From CAVZZV01 sp963779845 (lineage in GTDB: Bacteria; Bacteroidota; Bacteroidia; Bacteroidales; GCA-2748055): a stretch of DNA of 64,000 nucleotides. Below are positions 17,401-27,325 of the stretch, piece by piece; the first letter of the stretch is position 1, and the number at the start of each line of letters is the position of its first letter. The notes under the pieces were generated by a model. It was not told the origin of the DNA and did not search any database. It saw nothing but the letters and a program-made list of their open reading frames with translations. Where the stretch lies: assembly GCA_963779845.1 (NCBI GenBank), contig CAVZZV010000005.1:1-64000 (forward strand), read 5' to 3'. The translations under genes and the position numbers were made by a program.

Positions 17401-17582
17401 CCGGTGGGATAATCAGGTCCCCCTGCCTGCGCTTTTTTCCCGAAAAGGCCGCCCATAAAGCCATCGTTTCCCGACAATGGCAAAATGGCAAGGTTGGCCG
17501 CAGTAAGCGAGCCTGCTTTTATGAACCTCCTCCGGTCCAGGTTCGTCGCATTTTGCATATCTTTTTTGCTTATGTTTTGCAC
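14490..17582 (-). CDS. GH106-like glycoside hydrolase, Tat-exported (copy F)
   Basis: A 1030-residue member of the GH106 alpha-L-rhamnosidase group. A twin-arginine signal (LDRRRFIKAG, then a hydrophobic stretch to ILPLSG) suggests folded export; ATG at 17558 is an alternative start. The barrel opens with SCYWWWFNGLVDQEGITRDL. Candidate active-site acids lie in NDSFEDGFPNW, QNEAAGPSRSG and SAEAFTTYRHW, and a beta-sandwich ends the protein (VRLNGKNLGIVWTSPW). It is about 60% identical by eye to copy B at 31332-34409 but is far richer in G+C than its neighbours, suggesting a different donor. The last gene of the minus-strand run; the substrate is probably a rhamnoside. Confidence 0.88.
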   Translation of the reverse strand: MQNISKKDMQNATNLDRRRFIKAGSLTAANLAILPLSGNDGFMGGLFGKKAQAGGPDYPTGLAQGFMAPPDNVKSSCYWWWFNGLVDQEGITRDLEEFRAKGMGEVLLVNSAGGLGGVSFPQGAILFSDEWKTLYRHAMKEAKRLKVDVGVNMSSGWCMGGPWISPENSGRWYLQSEMDLLGPQKFAGKLPLPGNRDGYDKVFNPPGYKDYIGLPLEKLDYRDTAVVAFFNPGKQAGRIGGERAEVLDAKTNHRDASNFALALDIMGPVRAPWQNGPGDQPIPLDKIIDLTPRLMEDGYLEWDVPEGNWTIVRTGHRMTGSRLMIAQPEADGLSIDWFDRKGVELQFENFGKVLIEEAAKVGAKPKYFCNDSFEDGFPNWTGDVLQKFRHYRGYDAAPYLPALKGYIVGSAEVSDRFLTDYRKTIADCMADEHYGQFAELCHEHGLLVQNEAAGPSRSGTICLDGLKNLGRSDMPMGEFWLGTDHEDQSTLADDKPYGVSRLDFGQNKVTKMTASASHVYGKETASAEAFTTYRHWLDCPGSLKQSLDRAYCEGINRIAIHTSTATRPRDGKPGYEYGAGTHFNPNVTWWEKSGPFFDYNARCQYLLRSGKFVADVLFYNGDSAPNLVAQKHVDPSLGKGYDYDVCNEEVLLGRLGVKNKRIVLPDGMSYRILVLPDLARMPLPVARKIRSLVKAGATVIGPRPQTDSGLKGYPGCDQEIKAVADELWGKADGKNIKVNRYGKGRVYSGEGIRHVLLSDGVQPDFEYNGEGVWIDFIHRTTPEAEIYFITNRNKKRAKTECLFRACDRKPELWDAVCGSISRPSFRMVGNRTSIQLELAEFQSVFVVFPSRPTALANRGHVLPWQGSSALTPAQEVRGPWEVQFDPAWGGPEKVVFPTLEDWSIHSDKRIRYYSGKAIYTKTFDLDRKKLEKQAMFLDLGIVKNIAEVRLNGKNLGIVWTSPWRVEVTDVVKETGNKLEIEVINLWPNRLIGDAALPEEKRLTHTNIVFKADAPLLPSGLLGPVVIQAMQ

Positions 17583-17695
17583 TTCGTTTTAATCTTTTTT
17601 GCTCTTAGGCATGGCTTTTTTGTATGAACCCGAAAGTCCTGCTTCTAAAACATTGCTTACTATTTCAAAACCAATGGCTATGATTCTTATCTTTT

Positions 17696-18796
17696 TTAAT
17701 ATGCCCCATGTTTTAAACAAAGCTCAATGAATTTTTTCACCCGTTCCGGGGACACGTCGTTTTGGACAATATGGGCAGGAGAGATCATGTACCCACCGTT
17801 TTTACCAAGAATATTGATTTTTTCGATGATATCTCGTTCCAGTTCTTCATCAGTGCCGTTCGGCAACAGTTCTTGCTGATCAATGGCGCCCCAAAAAGCA
17901 AATTTGTCCCCAAAACTGTCTTTCATCTCCTGTGGCAGATGTCCCGGGACCCCTGGCTGAACAGGGTTGAACACTTCAAACCCGATTTCACGGATATCGC
18001 CGAGCAAGGTTGCAACAGCCCCATCGCAATGAAGGATTGGGATAATGTCCGCTTTTGCTTCCTTGAAACGATCGATCATCCGTTTGTAATGTGGTTTAAG
18101 CTGTTCGCGAAATGTTTCCGCGGAAATGATCAGGTTTGTCTGGGAGCCAAAATCATCCCCAAACCAAATGGCGTCCACTCCCTTCTCGATCAACCGCAGC
18201 CCGATCCTGGTCTGGTATTCGGCACAAGCATGGAACAACGGGACCACATATTCGGTTTCCATCATCATGTCAACAAGCAGTTTCTCCATCCCAACCAATT
18301 GGTGCGCCAGCGAAAACACGGTCACTTCGATATCCCCGATGACCAGGTAGTCGTTTTTGTATTTTCCCACCAGGGCTTCGGCATCGCGGAACCTTCCCGG
18401 GGCATCCGGGTCCGGGAACTGATAGGCATCAATATCTGCAGCTGTTTCGGCATTTGCCAATGGATGCTCGATCACGTCTACATATATGTCGCCCTGCCGC
18501 ATTGTCATCCCGTATTCGTTCACCCAGTGCCCTTTTTCGTCTTTCGCGATCTTATGCCCGTCAGGCACGGAAGCACCTGTTACCACTACATCGCTCCCCA
18601 TTGCCACTCGCAATTCATTGGCACTGATGCGATAGGTTACATCCTCATATGGGTTTTCGGTGTAACTGGCCGGGATGCCCATCTCCTTCCCAAAATGATC
18701 TGCCAACTGGCGGCAAAGTTCAAATTGCACAGGGACCCGGTCGGGCAGCCCAGGCATCCGTTTAAACGCTTTTAACACTCTTTCTCGTGATGTCAT
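17696..18796 (-). CDS. URO-D/MtaA-superfamily protein
   Basis: A 366-residue protein of the uroporphyrinogen decarboxylase superfamily (TIM barrel). Recognisable parts are RERVLKAFKRMPGLPDRVPV at the N-terminus, the strand motif AIWFGDDFGSQ, and ILHCDGAVATLL and NPVQPG near the C-terminus. True HemE has a conserved N-terminal PVW.MRQAGR motif, which is absent, so heme synthesis is unlikely. The other arm of the family comprises corrinoid methyltransferases (MtaA, CmuA) that use a zinc site built from His and Cys; H in LHCDG is a candidate ligand. Its place inside a rhamnosidase cluster hints at methyl-sugar processing, but that is inference. G+C-rich like its neighbour copy F. No signal peptide, so cytosolic. 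Confidence 0.75.
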   Translation of the reverse strand: MTSRERVLKAFKRMPGLPDRVPVQFELCRQLADHFGKEMGIPASYTENPYEDVTYRISANELRVAMGSDVVVTGASVPDGHKIAKDEKGHWVNEYGMTMRQGDIYVDVIEHPLANAETAADIDAYQFPDPDAPGRFRDAEALVGKYKNDYLVIGDIEVTVFSLAHQLVGMEKLLVDMMMETEYVVPLFHACAEYQTRIGLRLIEKGVDAIWFGDDFGSQTNLIISAETFREQLKPHYKRMIDRFKEAKADIIPILHCDGAVATLLGDIREIGFEVFNPVQPGVPGHLPQEMKDSFGDKFAFWGAIDQQELLPNGTDEELERDIIEKINILGKNGGYMISPAHIVQNDVSPERVKKFIELCLKHGAY

Positions 18797-18847
18797 AATA
18801 TTTGTTTATTTAATTTCTATAAGGAAACTTGCTATTTCTGTAATATT

Positions 18848-21683
18848 TCATAATATCCGAATGGGCCCTATCAGCCCAATGGAATAGAGAGGCTGACTTC
18901 TCATCCATTTTTGAGAATCTTTATTGTCAGTTAATGATTTCAGATAATTTCCAAGTGTTGTTGTAACCTTTATTTGCATTGAGTTTTCTCCATCCTTTAT
19001 TGCCGATGAAACATCGAACAGATGTTTGGAATGCCATCGAACGCCCACATTTTCACCATTGACGGTCAATTCAGAAACACCGTGCACCTTTCCCAAATCG
19101 ATCATTTTTGGAAGCGTCCCGCTAGCAATGGAAAACGTATTTTCATAGTATGCAATCCCTGCAAAATTTTGAAGGAACTCGTTTTCTTTAAAATCGACCA
19201 ATTTATCCAGGACGATGTTTTGACTTGCACCATCAATATGTTCAAGTCTCACGTGCCAGGGACCGGGAACGATGGTCGCTTTAGCTCCATCCAGTTCCAT
19301 TGTTGGAAAGGTTTTTCCCTGAGAATCGTTTCCGAATACAATTACTTTTGATTCCCCCGGTTCGAGTTTGACTTCAAATGTTCCCTTATCAACCGGATAC
19401 AAATAACGTTCCCCTGTTGCAGTATCCCACCACCATGCCGTCTTCCCCTGGGCATCAAATGTAGCCATACTGTTAAACGAACGCTGGAGGCTGTAATTGG
19501 AGAAGAACAAAATATCCACGGAGCCTTGTTTGTAATATACCTGGTTTACCCATGGGGATGGTTTTTCTATTTTCACGTAAGGAATGATTCCGAGTTGACC
19601 TTGCATTTCCTTGTACCAGTCGATTTTTAGCTGGTCTTTATTTGGGCCGGAACAGGTGGAAGTTCCCACTGTATTTTTGTTTTATTTCGCTAATGGTTTT
19701 CTTTACCCGTTCATCTTTTTCCTCATGATCGGACAGGCCGCCGATTGGCTTGGTTCTATGCCGATACAGATTATTGTCCCTCCCGATTTCATATACCGGA
19801 ACAGTGCCCGGGCCGTTTCCGGCTGCATCGATTCCATTTCAGGCAGAAGCAACACTTTGTACTTCCTGGTGCCATAGCAGATATTTCCTTCCGAGAACTC
19901 GCATTGCTGAAGGATTTGTTCGCTCAGGTAATCGCAGGCATTTCCGTTTTGATGAACCGCTTCCCAGATCATATGGACGTACCATGGATGCGTTGCTTCT
20001 GGAAACGGGTCCCAGGGGACACCGAATTTGCTCCACAAATCGGGAAGGGGCAACATGACAGCCACATCGGCAAACATTTCGCTGTTCTGGAAAAGTGGAT
20101 ATAGCCGTGCCTTATATTTAACAAACTCGGGAAAGTAAGGCCACCATGGGTTTCGCTCATTGAGAAAAGTACCGTACCTGACCCAGCCAGGGAACGGCGC
20201 GTCCGGAGGGCTGTAATTGAACCCGTGCAAGATGGAATGGGTTATGCCAATCAGCGCGCTTTGATCACTGGTGATTTTCATCCGTTCGAGCGTAGCGTTG
20301 AAAACCAATTGTGTATTGGTAATGTCTTCGCAACTGATCAGTTTTTTGCCGCTCAGGTGTGCTGCCGACGAAATGGATTTATTGACAACGGAGTAAGTCC
20401 GGCCAATTGTATAATCTTCTTCGCTGAAATACGTCACCGGTATGCGTTCGCATCCATGTTTCGCCCTCCGGGATATCGACCTGCATGCTTGCGTCCAATG
20501 TGTTAAGCTCCCGGCCATAGGCTTGGACCCTGGATTTTACGCCATGTTTTTTGCACCAGTTCAGGTATGTTGCCAAAAACCGTTCCCGGAAAAGCTCCAA
20601 TTTGGTGATCTCGAAATCGTACCTGACCCTGTTGATCGTTTCCTGTGCCCCAGTAGAAAGTTTCGCTCCATATTCTGCCTTCAATGGCCGCCCCATCCGA
20701 CCGGTTTTAAACAAAATGAAAGGAAGGTAGGGCCCGAGTTCGTAACCCCTGCGTTTTGAAAATTCTTCAGCCATGTCGTCACACCAGTTGGCCCCTTCCA
20801 GTTCAAAGCTATCGACAAAAAACGACCTGAAATGATCTTTAACGGGGCCCATCCTGGCCACAATCGCATCGGACATGCGGTTAAGGTAGCGTTCCACGGC
20901 CTTCGCGCTGTAATGATTCAGTACCTGTCCCTTGGCCCCGGGCGCACCGCGCAAAACGGACATATATCCGGTAAGTTTTACCAATCCATATAAAACATGT
21001 TTTCCTTCGGGAACTTTGACAAGGATGGTGTTATTTGAAATTTCTGAATTGAGGTCAATACCGGGCGCGAATTGCTCTATAAACGCCGGGGAAAGGCGCA
21101 ATGCAAAAAGCTCTTTCGTCTTTTCCATCCGTTTAGATGAGAAAGGAGGCTCGGCATCAGCCAGTATTTCATCCCTGGGAATGGATATTTCAGCCGGCCC
21201 CTGGAGCTCACGTGTTGTGATGGTGATCATCTGGGTTTGTTCCTCTTCCTTCAGAAATTCGCCGCCAAAGGGCCATCCCGATCCAACAATAATATCGCAA
21301 ATAAGACCGCGTGCCTTTGCCCCGTCAACGGCAACCTGCAACATTTCAGTCCAGTAATCGCTTAACCATTCGTGTTCCTCGTAATGCAGTGGAAAGGCGG
21401 TCTCGGGGAATTGGACCGCGTTGATTTCGATGCCACCAATACCGGCTGCCTTCAACAAATCGAGTTCCCTGAGCAATTCGCTTTTCACCACCCGAATGCC
21501 GTTCCACCACCATCGAACAAATGGCTTGTTGATATTGTCGGGATCCTGAAAAAGCCGGAACAACTCTTTTTCGCCTATATCTGAGTAGACATGGCCTGAA
21601 GAACAACCGCTAAGTCGCATCAAAGGAAGTCCTGCCAGCGAGAGGGAACTGAGCTGTACAAATTTTCGCCTGTTAAGTTTCAT
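18848..21683 (-). pseudogene. GH106-like glycoside hydrolase, frameshifted (copy E)
   Basis: Aligns end to end with the intact 950-residue copy C at 27326-30178 but is split into pieces (21683-20379, 20518-19703, 19669-18848). I see three single-base shifts: near 20437 (VF to FSEEDYTIGR), near 19738 (SA to GLSDHEEKDE) and near 19645 (FRPK to NKDQLKIDWY). The N-terminus has a twin-arginine signal with lipobox (NRRKFVQLSS ... LMRLSGC). Motifs conserved with copy C include VDSFELEGANW and NNEAT-like NTQLVFNAT. All domains are present, so it may be a recent pseudogene or a victim of local sequence error; otherwise it would be a rhamnosidase-like lipoprotein of about 945 residues. Confidence 0.85.
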
Positions 21684-21822
21684 GGTCCTTTTGATGTTTT
21701 GGTGATTTTAAAAGTCTATCTTAAACCATCTTCCTGTTATTCCATATTGACATGCGCATTTTGAATGACAACCAGACCGTGCAAGCCTGCATTTGTTATA
21801 AAACTTATTGGAATATCGGAGT

Positions 21823-23212
21823 CTAAAATATATAATACGGATTCCGTTTGTTTGGAACAGGAGCATTGATTTCTTTCCTCCATTCAATCAGTATCTGGTG
21901 TAATTCTTTCGCTTTTTCAGGGTTTGTATGTATAAGATTGTTTTTCTCTCCAATGTCCGCTTTTAAATTATAAAGTTCAAGTCTTCCATCTTCAAAATAT
22001 TCATGAAGTTTCCAGTTTCCCAAGCGAATTACAGACCCTGGTCTTGTTCTAAAAAGTGTATCTCTCGCCTCCACTATATTTCCTTCAAGATATATCGGGA
22101 AATGCCAAAATAACGGACGGTCCAGTGGAAAGGTTTTTTCCTTCAATAGTGGGATTAAACTTACTCCATCAACCGTTTGATTACGGGGTAATTCAATGTT
22201 TGCAACATCGGCAATTGTTGGCATGAAATCGATATTCGAAACAGGTACCTCACAAAAGGTTGATGGTTTAACCTTTTGAGGCCAAACAACAACTAATGGC
22301 ACTCTTATTCCTCCTTCATAATAGGTTCCTTTGCCTGCCCTTAAGGGCCATTGCTTCGATCTGTTATAAACCCCGCCGTTGTCGGATGTGAAAATGATAA
22401 ATGTATTCTCAAACATTCCTTCACTTTTCAGACATTCTAAAAGTTTTCCAATGCTCTGATCCATCGACTCAATCATCGCTGCCAAAGTTGGATTTTTTTG
22501 TGCCTCGCTCCCTGTTTTCTTTTTATACTTTTGAATGATTTCTTGTTTTGCCTGTACAGGAGAATGAACAGCATAAGTTGCATAATTCAAGAAAAAAGGC
22601 TGTTGCTTTAAATTTTTCAGCACATTAACGACCTCATCCGCAAGCCGGTCTGTGAGGTATTCTCCCTGAGGCCCATCCGACAGCGCCTTATTGCAATATG
22701 GACTAAAATAGGTTGAAGGAGCACCATAATGAGCACCTCCAATATTAACATCAAATCCCTGGGTTCCCGGATCATCGCCCAAATGCCATTTGCCGATATG
22801 GATAGTTTTATAACCATTTGATTGCAAAAGTTCAGCAATTGTAATTTTATCATCCTCCAGAAAGGTATTATTACGAGTAGGAATCAATTTTCTGTATCTG
22901 GAATCGCCACGGTCAGAATTATCAACAGTATATATACCATGACGAGGGGTATACTGACCGGTCATAAGACTAGCGCGGCTGGGTGCGCAATTAGATGCTG
23001 ACGAATATGCATCCATAAAAATCATTCCCTCTTTTGAGAGCGCATCAATGTTCGGAGTTCTCATAATACGTGCTCCCCATAAAGCCTAAATCTTTCCATC
23101 CTAGATCATCAATATTTATTATCAGGATATTCGGTTTTTCAGCAGCATGCACATTGAATATTAAACTTGATGCAAATAACAACGGGAGCGATAAAAAAGT
23201 ATTTAGATTCAT
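21823..23212 (-). pseudogene. secreted sulfatase with one-base insertion
   Basis: A formylglycine-dependent sulfatase of the S1 family. The real start is ATG at 23212, giving a Sec signal peptide and EKPNILIINIDDLGWKDLG with the metal-binding Asp pair. A single extra A in GAGAACTCCG near 23065 shifts the frame; removing it restores YYETPNIDALSKEG and the rest of a 462-residue protein. The active-site motif CAPSRASLMTG has the Cys to be converted to formylglycine at about residue 75. Further conserved parts are GKWHLG and FTSDNGG. In this locus it would strip sulfate from oligosaccharides in the periplasm. Intact except for one base, so functional status is open. Confidence 0.88.
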
Positions 23213-23232
23213 AACGAAAGCTTTTATTAAAT

Positions 23233-26200
23233 TTAGTTTTCCTTCATTGTAATTAATTTAATCGGCCCTAGTAACCCGGAAAGCAATAGTGGACTGTTTT
23301 TAGTATAGGTTTTACCTCTGGTAGTCCAGGTTATCCTTGGTGATGCCGGGCGAGGTTCTCCTGCCTTCAACCACTCTGGCCATTCTTTGGGCAATAGTAC
23401 ACCGCGGTTCCGTGTCCATATCATTTCCTCAGGAAAATACTCGTCGCCGATCATCCGGTTAACCCATAGGTTGGTAACCCGAATCTCAATCTGGTTTTCG
23501 CCCGGTTGCAAAAGTGGGCTGATATCGGTGCGGAACGGAGGCTTCCAAAGCATTTCAGCTTCCTTGCCATTTACCAATACCTGAGCCATCTCCTTTACTT
23601 CACCAAGATCAAGCAAAACATGCATTCCTTTTTTCAGATTTTCATCACTGATTTGGATGGTCGTCGTGTAACTTGCAGTACCCGAAAAATGTTTGATGTT
23701 AAAGTCTGAGTGCGAACTCCAGTCAATCAGTTCATCTAATTGCACTGGGTCTTGTGGTGCTCCACCTTCTTTTGGAAATTGCAACGTCCATTTACCGGCT
23801 ACATTTATTTCTTTTATTGGTTCGAGCGAAGGTTCAATCCTCGGATCCTTATCACTGAAAACAACAAACACTGAACCATAAGGATCAAGGGTCAAAGTGG
23901 TGGTGGCCAATCTGTTACTTTGCGATTGAGCATTCCCTTCATATTTTTTTCCGGTTGCAGGATCCCAAAGTGAAAGTTTCCTACCCGCTGGCTGACGAAA
24001 AGAAGCATCAATAGTTACTGAATGTCCCTTCTGATTTGAAAGAAAGTAAACATCGCTTTCGGCCATTAACCGGTGAATAAAACGAATTTCATTCCCAGCC
24101 TCAGGTGCATAGGAAAAATCGGCCGGAATATTCATATTGGCTAGTATGGTTGCCATGTCTTCTCTGGCAAAGAATATTTTCCCTTTCCACCCGTTCTCAA
24201 CCGTCATACGTAATTTCTGATCCCCTTCATCCATTTGTTGCAAACTCGGGGAACCTTCTGGTTTTTGAGGGGCAATTACCACTGCTCCTTTATTTAAGAG
24301 TTCCGAAATACGTTCTACTTCTTCAACACACATTCTCTTTTTGTCCGGAAGCAGCAAGAGCTTATAGCGCATGCCGCTGGGCAAAACAATCTCCCCATTC
24401 TCAACATTTGCATCCAGAAGCGCCTGGAAGTCACATCCGTCAAAATCATACCCTGAAGGAATGGCGGGAGTGAATTCCTCACGCACGCCCAGGCGGGCAG
24501 GAACTTCTTTTCCCAGATAGGCCAGGATATCCGCATGAAAGCGTCCCTCCTGTAACATATACTGACAACGGGCAAGATATTTAAACCAGGCTTCTACCGG
24601 CCGGCCCCACCAGGTATTACCACTATTATTCTGCATTCCCCATCGCCCCATAGTAAAGCCCGGTTTGAGTTCGGGAAAAGGTTGGTGGGCATACGTATGG
24701 AATACAAACTTGTTGACACCCTCGCAAAAGGCTTTGTCTCCCAGAGCTTTTAATGTATACGGATGTTGGATCCATTCCGAAGTTTCCGGCGGGCTTGTAT
24801 AAGCTTCTGAAGCCACTAGCTTTCTGCCTGTAAGGTGAGCTGCAGAAGATGCGATTTTGTTATCTACCCGAACACCTTCACCTCTATTTGGGCTCACCCA
24901 AAATTCTCCCATTGGCAATGGAGAAATACGCTGATACCCTATAGGATCGTACATGAACATTTGTCGACCGGATGCTTCTGCCACATAAGTCAATCCTTTT
25001 TGCTCTGCAAATCCAGCGATTACTTTTAAATAATTATCAGCTATTTCATCAGCAAGAAAACGCCTCCAGTCCCACAAAATGCGATCGCTATTTTCGTAGC
25101 CTTCAATTACAACGCCCTCTGTTAGCAGAGGTAGCCAACGGATAAGGTCCTGCCCGGTTTTGGATTGAAACCGTTTGTCCAAGTCTTCAGTCCAGGTTTG
25201 GGCTTCCGATTCCCAACTATCAGTTTCAAAAATACGAAAAGACTGAAGGTTCTTTTCTCCATACCGATCAGCGAGCATACCGATAAACTGATCCATGTGA
25301 AAACGAACAGCATCCGGATTCATCTTATCAACCTCCAAGCCACGTCCCTCTTCCGTTGCCGGAGAATTGGTCTTTCCGGTACTCGTATATCCTATCCGCA
25401 TAATAGTCCAATCTCCTTCGGGTACATCCCATTCGAAATGACCATTTTCCTCAATTTTATCGCGAAATACATGAATCTGATCAAGTGTCACTGTACCTTC
25501 TTGGGAAGGGGTCATCAGGGAATATTCAGGACCGGGATTCCGCGTGAGAAAGGGAGCTTCGCCCCCATGTTCACGAACGCGTGCCCAACCAACTTTTGCC
25601 TCCCAATATTGAATTGCATTAGCAGTACTAAGCTCTAACTCCGAAAAAGAGAGCTCTTTGCTAAAAATATATTCCCCTTTGAACGAAAAACGAAACGCTT
25701 TCCCAGTCGTTTCAGGAAAAACAATAGTTATATGGTCTATCGAATCCTGAAAACTCCAATTTAATTCAAAGTTTGCAACTTCCCTGAAATCCTTTCCATT
25801 ATCTGAAACCTCGAGTTTCGCCGGAATGACCTGTGGATTTGAAAAACCTTCTATGCCATGCACTACAAAAGTTTTTGCTGTAACAGGTTTAGGAAAGTCC
25901 ATAATGACCGAATTTTCAACCGGAAGATTCTGCGATTCCAATGAAAAACTGGCATGAGTTAGAGGGTCATTGTCAAAAAGATTGCGCAATTCCTTTCCGG
26001 GTATAGTCCCACTAAAGGATAATCCGGAACCAGGGCCGTTCAGTCTACTTTCTTTTGGTGTCGGGTAAGCAATCACAGCAATATCCTGATAAAAATCCTT
26101 CACAAGCGGGGAGACGGGAACAGAAGGTCTAAGTAAATTAGCGGAAAACCGGCCGGATCCTTTCACTTCTACCTTGGTCCAAACCAATTCTTTCATCGAA

Positions 26201-26607
26201 AGTTCGGGTGTTATCCAGGGCCCACCTGACTGGCTCCATCCGTCACAATTATGGATGCCCAGTTCTAAACCAAGCCTTTTACATTCGGACGCCGCATGGT
26301 CCAGCATGCCCATCCATTCTTCATCCATAAAGCGGACTGTACCATCGGGAAGTCCCAGCTTTACATTAAAAATAAGAGCAGCTCCAAGACCGGCCCGTTT
26401 CATGTTTTCAAGATCGGAGGTGATCCCTTGTTTTGTAATGTTTCCATCAACCCAATGCCACCAGGTCCATGGTTTAGCGGAATCGGGAGGATTAAGGAAG
26501 TATTCTTCCAATTGATTCAATGAAATGGCGTTCTTCCCTTGAGGAGATTTACATGATTGCAAAAAAAAGAACATAAAAATAACTGAAAAGTAAAAAAGAT
26601 TTTTCAT
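23233..26607 (-). CDS. GH106-like glycoside hydrolase, Sec-exported (copy D)
   Basis: A 1124-residue GH106-type enzyme with a lipoprotein signal peptide (FMFFFLQSCKS, Cys about 19). The barrel starts at AKPWTWWHWVDGNITKQG. An inserted F5/8-type carbohydrate-binding beta sandwich is suggested at about 200-330 (NSVIMDFPKPVTAKTFVVHG ... VSDNGKDF). Candidate catalytic acids lie in FETDSWESEAQTW, VAEASGRQMF and VASEAYTSPPETSEW. The C-terminal jelly roll contains MAQVLVNGKEAEMLWKPPF. The start overlaps the stop of the truncated sulfatase by 4 bp (ATGA). Known family members cleave alpha-L-rhamnosides in pectic and other glycans with inversion; the exact substrate here is unknown. Confidence 0.88.
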   Translation of the reverse strand: MKNLFYFSVIFMFFFLQSCKSPQGKNAISLNQLEEYFLNPPDSAKPWTWWHWVDGNITKQGITSDLENMKRAGLGAALIFNVKLGLPDGTVRFMDEEWMGMLDHAASECKRLGLELGIHNCDGWSQSGGPWITPELSMKELVWTKVEVKGSGRFSANLLRPSVPVSPLVKDFYQDIAVIAYPTPKESRLNGPGSGLSFSGTIPGKELRNLFDNDPLTHASFSLESQNLPVENSVIMDFPKPVTAKTFVVHGIEGFSNPQVIPAKLEVSDNGKDFREVANFELNWSFQDSIDHITIVFPETTGKAFRFSFKGEYIFSKELSFSELELSTANAIQYWEAKVGWARVREHGGEAPFLTRNPGPEYSLMTPSQEGTVTLDQIHVFRDKIEENGHFEWDVPEGDWTIMRIGYTSTGKTNSPATEEGRGLEVDKMNPDAVRFHMDQFIGMLADRYGEKNLQSFRIFETDSWESEAQTWTEDLDKRFQSKTGQDLIRWLPLLTEGVVIEGYENSDRILWDWRRFLADEIADNYLKVIAGFAEQKGLTYVAEASGRQMFMYDPIGYQRISPLPMGEFWVSPNRGEGVRVDNKIASSAAHLTGRKLVASEAYTSPPETSEWIQHPYTLKALGDKAFCEGVNKFVFHTYAHQPFPELKPGFTMGRWGMQNNSGNTWWGRPVEAWFKYLARCQYMLQEGRFHADILAYLGKEVPARLGVREEFTPAIPSGYDFDGCDFQALLDANVENGEIVLPSGMRYKLLLLPDKKRMCVEEVERISELLNKGAVVIAPQKPEGSPSLQQMDEGDQKLRMTVENGWKGKIFFAREDMATILANMNIPADFSYAPEAGNEIRFIHRLMAESDVYFLSNQKGHSVTIDASFRQPAGRKLSLWDPATGKKYEGNAQSQSNRLATTTLTLDPYGSVFVVFSDKDPRIEPSLEPIKEINVAGKWTLQFPKEGGAPQDPVQLDELIDWSSHSDFNIKHFSGTASYTTTIQISDENLKKGMHVLLDLGEVKEMAQVLVNGKEAEMLWKPPFRTDISPLLQPGENQIEIRVTNLWVNRMIGDEYFPEEMIWTRNRGVLLPKEWPEWLKAGEPRPASPRITWTTRGKTYTKNSPLLLSGLLGPIKLITMKEN

Positions 26608-27272
26608 GGGTTTTGTGTTGGATTTAGTCGAACAGCATAGAATGTAGTTTTTTCGGGTAGATTACCATAGTTTTCCTCTCCCAGATAACTTTGGGGCATT
26701 CTGGCAACATTCCCGGCAATATTCACCAGAAACCCCATGTTGTAAGGGCTTGCCCCAGGAGTGCCGGAAGCAGCAAAATGTGCTTTTCCAACATGGATCG
26801 TATAATAACCTGCATCTTTCAACAACTTTGGCAATGAAGTAGCATATACCGTATGTGGGACACTTTTTATCGGGCTAAGCCCATTAAAATTCCATTCGGG
26901 GGTAATAAAGGGATTTTCATCATTGTCAAAATCAGAAGGTGTGTCCTTTTCAATCGATGTCCAGTTTGTTACCCGGTGATGAGCCGCATTCATACCAGAC
27001 ATCAAACTCACGCGCGTAGGGGTACAAACCGGAGCGGCATAGGCATCGGTAAACTTCATTCCTTCTTGTGCCAGAAGTTCCATGTTCGGTGTATGGTACC
27101 TTTTGTTCAGCGTCATGATGCTATCTCCAAAAGGAACAGAGGTATCCATCCATCCCATGTCGTCTACAAGGAAAACAACTATGTTTGGTTGCTTTTGGGC
27201 TATAGAACTTAAATAACCTGACAGCAAGATCAGGAATAAACAAACTCGTCGAAGATCGTTTCTTAAAAACAT
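26604..27272 (-). pseudogene. sulfatase N-terminal half (C-terminus deleted)
   Basis: A 222-residue piece of a sulfatase distinct from the one at 21823. A signal peptide (to SSIAQ) is followed by QPNIVVFLVDDMGWMDTS and the active-site motif CTPTRVSLMSG with Cys at residue 83, then HVGKAHF. The frame stays normal up to KTTFYAV and then ends in a short unrelated tail (RLNPTQNP), whose stop overlaps the start of copy D. Roughly the C-terminal 250-300 residues, including half of the metal site and the substrate-binding subdomain, are missing, so it should be inactive. The clean junction to the next start codon suggests a deletion that preserved expression of copy D. Confidence 0.85.
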
Positions 27273-27325
27273 TCTTTTCCTGTAGCTGTATTATTTTGGT
27301 TTAAAACTTTACCTGTACTTTTGAT

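Noticed and set aside
17696..18796. hemE (uroporphyrinogen decarboxylase)
   Set aside because: The N-terminal HemE motif with the paired Arg is missing and the neighbours are carbohydrate genes.
18848..21683. Programmed frameshifting in copy E
   Set aside because: The shifts are not at slippery heptamers, there are three of them in different directions, and intact paralogues have none.
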